Positions 19,701-30,000 of a stretch of 64,000 nt of DNA are shown piece by piece. Every line of letters begins with the position of its first letter. Position 1 is the first letter of the stretch. Location: positions 2,108,001 to 2,172,000 of the forward strand of contig OX595992.1 in the NCBI GenBank assembly GCA_951394045.1. Direction: 5' to 3'. Source of the stretch: Nitzschia sp. DOCU1 (Eukaryota > Bacillariophyta > Bacillariophyceae > Bacillariales > Bacillariaceae). Under the pieces are notes generated by a model, which had not been told where the DNA came from, did no database searches, and saw only the letters and a program-made list of their open reading frames with translations. The translations under genes were made by a program, and so were the position numbers.

Positions 19701-22700
19701 CGTTCTGCGTTGCAATTAATGTCTGTTCCTCTTATTCAACAACTCTTCTTGGGGCTGGCATCAAGGGATGAGACACTTGTGGAGCTGTATACGATGTCCG
19801 TCATTCCTCAGGCGGCGGGCTGCCATTCGTCGATATATCCCGGGCTGTCGAACTACTTGTACAAGATGTTTCCAGAGGAAGATTTCAACGATGCTATCGC
19901 CAAGCACTTCGCTGAATTTTGGGCGTGCCTTGATTTGTCGTGTGACGAATTTGCCTACGGGGACAGCGCGACTGCTGACTTGAAGAATCTTGTCACCCAA
20001 GTCTGCGGTACCCAGTCTAACGACGATGATCCGGCCTTGGCAATACCATCAGCTATCATTCGAGATGCTTCATTTCAAATATCATCCCGACTCGCTCTTG
20101 ATATTCTTCAAATTGATGTTTTCATGAAGACCAGAGCATATGAAGCTGCACTTGACTGGTATCAAAATGGCTACAACGCACGTCGAAACGAGGAGGTATT
20201 TGTCTCACTACAACAGTTAGCCAATCTTCAATCGACGACAGGTATCGATCATTTGGAAGTCTACGAGGAGTATTACGGCTCCAGCAGCTATGCGGACGAT
20301 TTTGTCCAGGAAACCATGCAGCGTCAAGGTCTCTACGGCAACGCGACTCGGGCACAACTTGCAACGGGGGTCACCGCGGCCTTGCAAGCCATGGTAGTGT
20401 ACGAAGGAATTACTTGGAATCTCGAACAGGCGGTTGAAAAGTGCAAGATTGGAAGTGGCAAGCGTATATCCACCGAACATTGGGTTACTGCTATTTCACT
20501 GTTCACTGGTTCATCGGGCACTTCCAAACTTGGGAGTGAATTTTCCTTTCATGCGCTTGGCCTTAACTATTGCCAAGACTTTGGAACTTGTACCGATGGT
20601 TTAAATTCATTGTCCAACAAGGGCGCATTGGATGCGCTCTACGAAGGGTATTCACTCTTTCAATCCCTTGAATGCAGTCAAGTCGACGATCTACTCAACT
20701 CCACAATCTTTCCAAGCCAAGTCGACGAGCTACTCAAGTCTACAATCATTCCTCTTTTACAAGTCCCACTAGTTCAAGGCACTATCCGAAGTGCAGCCGT
20801 TCCAGGAGAGAATTCAACCATTTCGGAAGCCGACGAAGAGTTATCTGGAGTTGGATTTGTTCTTGCGCAGACCATATTGCCTTTTGTTGCTGCCGTGAAC
20901 ACGGAAAGTGCCGAGACAATCAACTTCGCCTTTGACTCGCCTTTAGAAAAAGTGCAATTTTCAGAGGACGCAGAATCCGTTGCTGAAGCTTTTCAATTTG
21001 CAATACCTGCGATGGGAATCGACTGTGAATATTTAGGTGCTTTGGTTGATGCACCTCTGTTTGGTTTTTGTCACGAATATGACTTGCCAACTTGGGTCGT
21101 ACCGCACTCAAATCTGGGGTTGGACGTTGCCGAAATCGCCGCTGCTTTAAAAATTGGGGAGGTTGATATGGCTCGACTGATCTACACAGAAGGCAAGAAC
21201 GCAGTTGACAGTGAACTTCAACAGAAATTGAGCCTGAGCAGCTTCTCGACGAAAGACACTCTGAATATGACCGGTGAACCAATCTTCAACTTATTCGTCC
21301 GTACATACGGAAACGATACCTTATATGCAGATACTTTTGTGGAGAAAGCGTTTGAGTCGACTGCCGGTAGGGAGTTGGTAGCCGAAGCGACGATCGTTCT
21401 GAATGTTTGGATGATGATTATCCATGAAATGAATCAAGCTGTGACTGAATGTGGAAATAGCGGTGAAAATTCAAGACAAGCTGCAGCCAAGGCTATTGAT
21501 CGAGCCGCGTCATATTGGATTGGCGACGCGGACCCCGAACAAAGCGGTGAACGTGGGCACTTGTTGTACGGATTGACGGAGGAAATCGGGGATCGTTTCG
21601 TTAGCACGGATGAAAAAGTCCCTCAGGTAAATTTGTACATGCTCGTCTTGTTCGGGAAAGCTCATACGCTTCTAGAGCCAAGCGGCGCGTGTCAACTCGA
21701 TTCGAGTACTGCGATGGAAATGCACCAGGTGCTCAATGAGATCACACGACAAATGACTATTCCTCTGGTACAAGGTCTGATCAATGCAGTAAAACGCGAC
21801 TTGCGGGATCGAGTAGAGCTGTATAGCCATGCGATTCTTCCGTTGCTGTCGACCTGCAACGAAACGGACTATGACTATTTCCAAGAAACAACGCTTGCTG
21901 CGACTTACAATGTGGTTGATACGGAACGCATCGTGGATCACATTTATCAAGTCCTCCCATGTCTTGGTTTGAAGTGTGCCCAGATTGGAGTCTATCGATC
22001 CGATTCACCAGCAGCACCCTGTGCTGCCGTGCAGCAGACCTTCTCGGGGTATCGACCTACGCATGTTGACGAGTTTGAAGAAGTAAGTTGTCGGATGAAG
22101 AAAGGCAAGCTGACCCATAATGGCGCATGACTAACTATCCCACGTCGTTTCTAGCGCGCGCGCATCGACCAGGATCTTCGTGAGTTTGATCTTTTGATGA
22201 GCATCGAGGCGTACGCTGCAGCCGACCGAGTCTTTGAATACGGACGCCACTCGGACACAAGTTTGAGCGAGCTCGCAATGCAGATAGTCACAGGTGAAGA
22301 TGATTCATCCTGGATGATGAATGCTTTGAACAACTACTGGGACATCAGCGAATCTTATGGTCACTTGCTGATGCGCACTGCCATCCACAATAAAAAGTTT
22401 GTTTTCTCGGCGAAAGAACAACAAATTCTGGCCACAAATAGTGCTCAAATGATGGTACTGCCCCAGGCTGCATTACTTTCGCTCCAAGAATCTTCGAGTG
22501 AATGCAGCGAAGGCAATCAGGACGCTGCTCTGCTAGCCTGGGATCGCGGGGCAGCATTATTGCTTGGAAGCGCTTCCATCACGGGAAGCAACCGCCTGTC
22601 GCCATATGATTTGGGACAATCCCTTTGCGCCGACTTTGACACCTGTGAAAGCGATGGTGTGGCCGAATCAAATCGATTGTTGGTAGAGCTATTGTACGCA

Positions 22701-23621
22701 GGACGTGGCACCCTTCGCGGAGAAACGCAGGACGCCGGCCTTCACTGTGAGGTCTTGACGAAATTGCGCCACGAAATTCAACCGCTCATACTGGTGCCAC
22801 AGATTCAGGCTACGCTTCACTCTGCCTTAATATTGTCCCAGAAGCAGAACCGCTCTTTAGCGAACATGGCTTATTCCTTTGTGGCATCCCGGGCTCTTTT
22901 GCCGTTGATTAATTTTGTGGAACCCGACGCCGCCAAGGGCGTAGAAGAACTCTTACCTTATCCGGCCGCTTCAAGAGACTTCACTCGGACTACGGCAGCA
23001 AAAGTAATGGATATCCTGGCGCCACTCTACGATACTTGGAATGTTGAATGCGAATTGATTGGCACGCTCGAAAACCTTAAACCTTGCAAGTCAAACAATG
23101 CAGTGCAAAACGAATCGTCTTCAATTTCAACCGGATTGCTAGTGGGCATTGCGGCTTTTGTATGTATCCTGGGCGTTGGTCTAGCCTACCTGTGCTGGAA
23201 GCGTGGCCGGAGACGCCCAAAGAATAAGAGTGCGGCTGATGATAGCAGTCACCCACGATTCCAAGACGAGCGTTCCGATAGTTCCGAGAGCTCCACGGTG
23301 GTTGACGGACAGGAACAAACACACCTTGTTGAAGGCTCTAACGATGATCGAGTAAATCATTCGTACCACGCAAGGAGCCTCGTTGAAGACCCTACCGATG
23401 ATCGAATCACTCTGTCCTTCCCCTCAAAGACACCGTTGTCGCGCAAGGCCAACAAGGCGCTATCACGAATTTCCCGGTTCGGGGACGATGATTCAACTTT
23501 TGTCGATGACCTCACCTTGGCGTCGTCGAAACGGCCGCCTTCCAAAAGTCCATTTTTGGCACGACATACACAAGGATCTAACTCTATTTTGAGCGATTCA
23601 AGCCATGTTGATATTATTTGA
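16748..23621 (+). CDS. Giant secreted/membrane protein with six FEA1/phytotransferrin-like modules, copy A
   Basis: Three exons, 16748-17064, 17156-22082 and 22155-23621 (introns 91 and 72 nt, GTAAGA/CTAG and GTAAGT/CTAG), giving 2236 residues. A signal peptide (LVWLACSGLVPAAMA) leads to six modules of about 300-350 residues in three alternating pairs. Type 1 modules carry VLNVWMM, AALWMG or ALWIG, IPLVQNL and a CL-x-LSC end. Type 2 modules carry a W-x-x-G/A-x-x-L-x-x-G-S motif (such as YWDYGVALYTGS), CxxFxxC, VPLVQG and a DCxxxG end. These words match my recollection of the algal Fea1/H43 family and diatom ISIP2A, which bind ferric iron at the cell surface. One transmembrane helix (about residues 2073-2096) and a 140-residue polar tail follow. 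Function as an iron-binding receptor is inference. Confidence 0.7.
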
Positions 23622-23734
23622 TTGATGAAACATGCCGTACATAAGATAAGAATATGAAACAATGAACTTGCTAGATCTCTACTCAATTTAGGGTTGAGTA
23701 GAGTTACGTGGTTTAAAAAAGGTCCCTTCTGTAG

Positions 23735-26630
23735 AGTGCCATACAACTACGACTTCGTAGTACTAGTAAATATCGGTATTCGTATCGTTCGGATGCTGAC
23801 ACTAGTTGGCCCAGAGCGGGAGCTATGCAGTTAAAGTAAAGCTGCAAATGTTTCCAGATGCGGGTTGACGACCGTTCTAAGAATACGGTGGCCACGGCCT
23901 CCGTATGCAATCATTTCGGCCCTACCAGCAGCTGCACATACCGACAGGTCTCCTTTGTATTCAAGAAGCGCATTTAGTACAAAACGTGGCCGCTCGTGAC
24001 TACCCATACCATGACACTCCAAAGGCCGGCCTGCGTCGAGTCTACCTACTTCCTCTTCGGTATCTGGAATCTTGATGGTGGCATAGTGAGCGTCATTAAC
24101 TTGATCGAGGACCCCGTCGTTAATGTCTCGTCCTGAGAATTTGAGCCACGAAACACGATTCACCATGCCAAAGTCAAAGTAGCAATGGCTGCACAACTCC
24201 AGGCCATGAGTAAAGCACTCAAATCGTCTCGACTTTTTCTTGTGCTTCTTGGAGAAAACACCGATGCGATAAAGGTTGACGGGGCGCGTGAGGATTTTAT
24301 TCGCAGATGGTGTTCGAAGTTTTAGAGGGTAGCGCCCATCATTCAAATCTCCGATAACTGTGCCGATCTTGCCATTGTATTCTGGTTTGGCTACAAGCCC
24401 GTGAATCACCACGTCTTCCTCTTTTTCAGGGCCTGTATCCTGACGTTGCGATCCTTCTGCACCATTCTCATCGTCTGGCACCCGAGGCTGAACTTTGAGT
24501 CCAGCAGTAGCGGCTTTGCATTCCTGTTTGTGGAAAACCTTGTAGTCGACCTTGAGGCATTCGTCGCTGCAGTAGTATCGTCGTTCGCAGATTGAGCACC
24601 TCAAGCCGATTTGTTTGTCGAGTTCCAAGTTGGTACAGAAATCGTTTCCACATCGACGCAGGTATGTACCGGGGCCAACGTAATGACCTCCCACAACCTC
24701 GCAGATTGGCGCGTGTTCGAGCGGTTCTTTTACAGCCCCAAGCCTCTCATCCCAATCTACATGGGGCGCTACATATTCCAGGGCAGCACGGATACAATCG
24801 TGCGCTTCAATCAAAGGCCAGAACAGGTTCGGATCCTGGGCGACGAAAAGCGGGTGCGCAGTGAATGCTGAATCAAAGTCCTTGGCAGCGACCAGAAGAG
24901 CCAAGGCACGCACGGCCTCACCTCGTCCGTAGGTTTTCCAAGTTTCAGATTTGACTGAACCATTTGGCATGCGAAAGATAGCTGCTTGGCCCCGCTGGGG
25001 AATATTTTCATCCAGAGATATTGCGACCGACCCTGAAGACACAGCAGAAAGGCGCTCTGCGGCTTCTCTGAGGCATTCCGCACAAAATGGGGCACCGTCT
25101 TGCCCCCCTGCCTTTTCGATATGGATACAATGGACATTGGTACGTGCGTCACCGTACCGGTATTGTCGATTCATCGCTGTTGCCGTCCATTCGGAAAGTT
25201 CTTCCAACGTGGGTGTTTCATTGCAGGCTGGTGCAGGAGGGACAAGGAATATTTGATTGTCTAGCGAACGGACCACTTCGGCGTGAGTTTGGGCAGTGGC
25301 GGCCTTGGCCACACCCCGCCGACCGTAGCTGCAGTAAACTTGATTCCCCCGTCGTTGCAACTCCTTGATTAGCTTCACGACTTCTTTCAGTTGTTTACAC
25401 CCAATCAATGGCGCACGACCGAGCATTTCAGCTGCTCGAGGCCGACCTCCCACAGCTAAAGTCGGAAATATCGCCGCAAATGGAGGGAGAGTGTATCCTT
25501 CTCGTTCCGCAATAGGATGCAATGCCAACAATAGGCTCGCAAGGTTGGGGCCACAAAGGCTCAAGCCCTGACCTGGGGCAAGTTGATTCCTTACTTGTTG
25601 AAGCATCCCCGCTTGGGCACTTATTTCAATATGAAACAATGCTCTCGTCTCAAGCATATCAGCAGCCCCAGTACTGGCCTTTAGGCAAGCAGGCCAGAGC
25701 CAATTCAGCGCGAGCCTGCGATTCTTCCGGCAACCGATGCCATCGTCGTAAGACTGCCCTAGTGATTGCATGGACAGGCCGTGCCCCAGCTTGGCAGCTT
25801 TTTCAAAATAGCGAAAAGATAGTTCTTGCGACTCCAAAACTGCAATTTCATCGGCGCTCGTGTCCCGTACAACCCTCGTTTGTACTGAAACTGTTCCAAG
25901 CAACCTATGTCGATACATGCAACCAGCCAAGTAGGCACAAGCAAAATTCCCAGGACCTTCCCCTTGGTCCGCGAACACGGCATAATCTTTTGCCTTTAGA
26001 TCTTTCAAGATGACCCCCAGTCCTTGCGACAAAAGTAGACCAATCATGGGCTGCGTCACAGTGGTGTCCATTTCTGGCATTGACTCATTATTAGACAAGC
26101 CTCCACTCAGGCCAAGATCTCGGAGGCGGTGATCTAAGTCGATCCGTGCTTCAGGAGGACCTGGACAATCGCGATGGGGGCGGCTTTGCTGGCATTCGGG
26201 CGAACAGAAGCGGACTTTGGTACACAAACAGTATACACCATCTTCCCTCAATGGAGCCGCACAGCCAACGCACGACACAGCCGCTTCGCTGCGGTTACGC
26301 GCCTTTTGTTTCTTTTTCTTGTTGATTCCTTTGGTGGCATTTCCACGAAACCACTTCAATCGTCGTCAAGATAAACCTGCAATCTAATCGTCAACTTAGT
26401 TAGCTATTTTCGCACTCCCTTTTGGGTGTAACATCCGGCTTTGATAAACCTGCAATCTGCCGAGCCTAAGGTTTGGAACTCTTAGACATCATTCGTCAAC
26501 TTTGCCATTTTTCTGCTTCATCTTCGCTGTATGTAAGATCCGCAAAAGGCTAATACTTGTGGCCTATTGTCAAGGCTCTTTTGGACCCCTTCATTTGGGT
26601 CCTGAAGGGAAGTTTTGCACTAAGTTTTGT
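23735..26630 (-). repeat. Inverted duplication, block B (MYND gene plus flanks)
   Basis: Reverse-complement partner of 8731-11571. Homology includes about 270 bases upstream of the coding region and about 95 bases downstream. Block B has small insertions in the upstream flank relative to A, for example AAGGTTTGGAACTC near 26466. It lies between the two giant FEA-like genes. Confidence 0.85.
23831..26359 (-). CDS. MYND zinc-finger protein, copy B, start codon out of frame
   Basis: Open frame of 842 codons, nearly identical to copy A over both MYND fingers, Sel1-like repeats, SH3-like module and C-terminal Cys cluster. However, the ATG equivalent to copy A's start (26338-26340) lies in another phase: copy A reads ATG then six C, copy B reads ATG-CCACC, one base shorter. 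The open frame begins just after an in-frame TGA, at a TTG, and the next in-frame Met lies beyond the first MYND finger. So copy B either starts in an unseen upstream exon, starts at a non-AUG codon, makes an N-truncated product, or is a very young pseudogene. The intact remainder suggests recent loss or continuing function. Confidence 0.6.
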   Translation of the reverse strand: MKWFRGNATKGINKKKKQKARNRSEAAVSCVGCAAPLREDGVYCLCTKVRFCSPECQQSRPHRDCPGPPEARIDLDHRLRDLGLSGGLSNNESMPEMDTTVTQPMIGLLLSQGLGVILKDLKAKDYAVFADQGEGPGNFACAYLAGCMYRHRLLGTVSVQTRVVRDTSADEIAVLESQELSFRYFEKAAKLGHGLSMQSLGQSYDDGIGCRKNRRLALNWLWPACLKASTGAADMLETRALFHIEISAQAGMLQQVRNQLAPGQGLSLCGPNLASLLLALHPIAEREGYTLPPFAAIFPTLAVGGRPRAAEMLGRAPLIGCKQLKEVVKLIKELQRRGNQVYCSYGRRGVAKAATAQTHAEVVRSLDNQIFLVPPAPACNETPTLEELSEWTATAMNRQYRYGDARTNVHCIHIEKAGGQDGAPFCAECLREAAERLSAVSSGSVAISLDENIPQRGQAAIFRMPNGSVKSETWKTYGRGEAVRALALLVAAKDFDSAFTAHPLFVAQDPNLFWPLIEAHDCIRAALEYVAPHVDWDERLGAVKEPLEHAPICEVVGGHYVGPGTYLRRCGNDFCTNLELDKQIGLRCSICERRYYCSDECLKVDYKVFHKQECKAATAGLKVQPRVPDDENGAEGSQRQDTGPEKEEDVVIHGLVAKPEYNGKIGTVIGDLNDGRYPLKLRTPSANKILTRPVNLYRIGVFSKKHKKKSRRFECFTHGLELCSHCYFDFGMVNRVSWLKFSGRDINDGVLDQVNDAHYATIKIPDTEEEVGRLDAGRPLECHGMGSHERPRFVLNALLEYKGDLSVCAAAGRAEMIAYGGRGHRILRTVVNPHLETFAALL

Positions 26631-27074
26631 ATGTACCACGAAAGTAGAAAGGCCCGGACGTTTTCGATTGAGAGGCCTGTCGTTTGTACGCCGCATGAGA
26701 TTGGGCCTCTGCATGGCCATTTTGGACACAGCGAAAGGGGTTGGATTGGGTCCCCTTGACCTTCGCAGTCGTCGCCCGGATTGTTTCGCGATGACGCAAC
26801 GCGTGCGTCCAATATCTTGATGACGTCATTGATCCCACTGTTTAGAGTCAGTCATACGCTCCATTGTCCCGCTTTTTCTGGCCTCTCATCGCATCGTCAT
26901 GACCATGAAGAAAAGTCTACCGAAACTGTCGTATTCACACATAATTTTTGGTGGGGAATGGCAACAGAGCCGAGAGACGAAGGAAACCAGCCTATAACAT
27001 CCCCTTCTTCTCTTCTAATGATAGTAGAGCAGTAATGGAGAAGAATTATTATCATCATGCAAGATTACAGTAAA
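26360..27074. other. Intergenic: duplicated MYND upstream flank and 3' side of giant gene B
   Basis: 26360-26630 is the copy of the MYND promoter region, including the doubled word AAACCTGCAATCT. From 26631 to 27074 no homology to block A is seen and no convincing gene was found. Confidence 0.5.
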
Positions 27075-30000
27075 TTATATTATATCCATATCAGAGGAAT
27101 CCATTTTCGACTTGAGTGCCGTGACTTCTTCAAAATCATCGTCATCGCCGGGAGAAGCATCATTGTGCAAGTCCTCGGCCAATGCCACCGTTTCGTCCCC
27201 AGAGGTGGTGCAAATGCGAGACTCCCTTGAAAAGGCCTTCTCCAAGAGGTCCATGGAGTGATTCAGTTCTCCCGTTTCGGGTGTGACAAAGCGAGGGTTG
27301 TTTTCGGGTAGCCTAGCCTTGCTCTTGCGTTTGCGGCAGAACAGGAACAAGCAAGTGCCCAGCGCACAAGCTCCCAAGACAGACCCGACAATGATCCAGA
27401 TGAGATTCGTGTCCATTCCTTCGTCGTATACCACTCCACTGCACGGGTCGTTCCCTTCAATCGTTCCGATCAACTCACAGTCGACTCCCATCTTTGGATA
27501 GACCATGGCAAACGCAGCGAATACTTCAGAGGCCGTCTTCTGCGTCGAGGAGGGCCCCGGGAAACCCAGGTAAGTGTCGATCGTCTCCGAAGCACCCCAG
27601 TTGGCGCTGGCCACCAGCGGGAGTAACGCTCGAGAATAGACATAGCCCTCGGCACGATGGAGGTCAGCATCGGGGCCGGATGTCTTGGACAGTTGAATCG
27701 CAGAATAAAGCGCGCCTTGAATGACAGGGATCAAAAGCAAAGACGCAATTTCTCTCGCAGCCTTGGAGATTCCAGAGCAACCGTTACTCAAAGCCGCTCC
27801 GCGACCTGAATACAACAAAGTCACGAGCTGTTCGTTGATGGTCACTCCACCATTTGCGTCCGCGCATGTACCAAAGTCTTGGCAGTGATCTTGTGCCAGG
27901 TCGTAATACATGTAGCCTAGCTGTGTGCCATTGACTTGAGCTCCTTCCAAGCTTCCAATCAACAGAGCGGCGCCTTGATCCCACTTGTCGCTGTATCCCA
28001 CAGCGTCCGCGGAAGCGGAACTGTCACAATCCGACACAGCCTCAAACAAGGACTGAAGAGCACCAAAGTACATGACCAGGATTTGCGCCGATTTCATCAC
28101 GATGACTTTTCGTTGAGCGTCGCTCCATTGATTACCACCCGAATCTTGGAGCGCTGAGTTGATAATGTGGTCCGCATAGTTGCTCGGATCATCATACTTG
28201 TTGCCGTAATAACGCACAAAAGAATCGTAATCGGGGACGATCTTCCTTTCGGAAGTCGTTGCGAGGTGGAATAGACTCATGCTTCCCATATTGTCTTCGG
28301 TCACGTGTCTGCCGTAAACGTAGAGGTTCGAGGCAGCACTGTAGGACTTCATTTCCAACATAATGTCCATCAGCCGAATGTCAAGGTCCAGCCTTGCGTA
28401 TTCGCCAACATTACTGGCTGGCTTATAACCTGCCAAGCTAGTGAAAATGTCAGGATCTTTGCAAAGATTAGCATCGCCCGTCATTTCCGTCTGGTGGACT
28501 CCAATGTCATCGCAGCTCAAACCGAGGCAAGGATAGATGCTGCGAATACTTTGAATGATATCTTCGACTTCTATCACATTGTAGCTCATTTTCAGCAGCT
28601 TCGCCTTAAGGTACTCGAACGTTCCGGGAGCACACCCAGCAGCCAGCGGAACAACAGCATGGGCGTATAGCTTCACTCGTGGTCTGTCGTCGTTACGAAG
28701 ACTGTGGATGAGATTTTGGATCAGTGGGACCATCATCAATGAGATGATGTCGTTCACCACCCCAGACAAGCGCAAATACGATGATGAACTATCCGAGCAG
28801 GATCCCGGTAATGAAATTTCGTGCTTGGCTTTGTTGAAAAGCTTCAGAATGTTTGTGTTGGTTCTGGTCTGCCCGCCCTGGTCCATGTTGAAAAGCGCAC
28901 CCGCCTGCTCGGCCATGGCATAAAGGAGATTGCCATTGTCGGCACTACCAGCAACTTGTCCGTCGCCGATCCAATAAGCAACAACGATGTCAACGAGGTG
29001 GATGCCACGGTCGTCCTCGATTTGCTTCTTCCTGCATTCTTTCAGCATCTCGTACAGTATATGAGCAATGTACATCCAAAGATTTAGAGCAAGCATGGAT
29101 TCCACTGGCAACATTTTCGAGCTACCGCTTGCACTTTTGAAGGCGTCCTCCACGAGAGAATTGGCATAGTTGCGCACATCCTTCGACATAAACTTTCCGT
29201 CTTCGCCTCGAAGCGCGTACGCGAAGGTGTTGAACAGAGGGTCATCAAGCATGGCCTCTGACCAATCGGTCGAAAATGACTGGAAACTTCTCACTTCATC
29301 AAATTTTCCATTGTCATCAAATTCTATCGAATTTTTACCTTCTTCATAGATAGCCTTGGCAAGATTAATGCTGTTGGATGATAACAGTTCCTTGATGTCG
29401 ACAATATCCTTTGCGATGTTGGCTCTATCTTGTACATATGTCGTTGTCACGTATAAACCATCCCCAAGGTCAGTCGGGGTATCAGCGGCAGGCGCCTCAT
29501 CTGGTACATTTACATCTCCATCACCAAGGCAAAGCGAATATTCGGGGTATTCGACAGGAGTTCCAACATCATTGCAATCAACCCCCATTGTACGCAAGGC
29601 ATAAGCAAGTGCGACCGTGATCCTATCCAGAGGCTTCTGGTCGTCTAGCCCCGAATAGTCGGCATAGACGTTTTCAAGGGTCGTCGAGCTGGTCGAATTG
29701 ACTTTGTTCACAAGCGGGATTACAACCTTGGCATTCGCATATGCTGTTGGCAGGTAATTTGCATACATGGCGTCAGTTGAATCTTGACTGTAAATCGAAA
29801 AAATCAGCATCGATTGAACCAATAGCGTCGTTAATGTCGGCCCGATTTCGTCAGTTACTAGTCGGCGTAGGAAATCACAGTTTCCTTCGGCTGCTGCGTC
29901 ACGCCCGTTGGCAAACTGCAAAAGAAGAGCTTCGTTCAAGGCCGTCTCAGATGCGCCACATTGCGAGACATCGTCACATATTTCCTTGCTCAAACCATAG

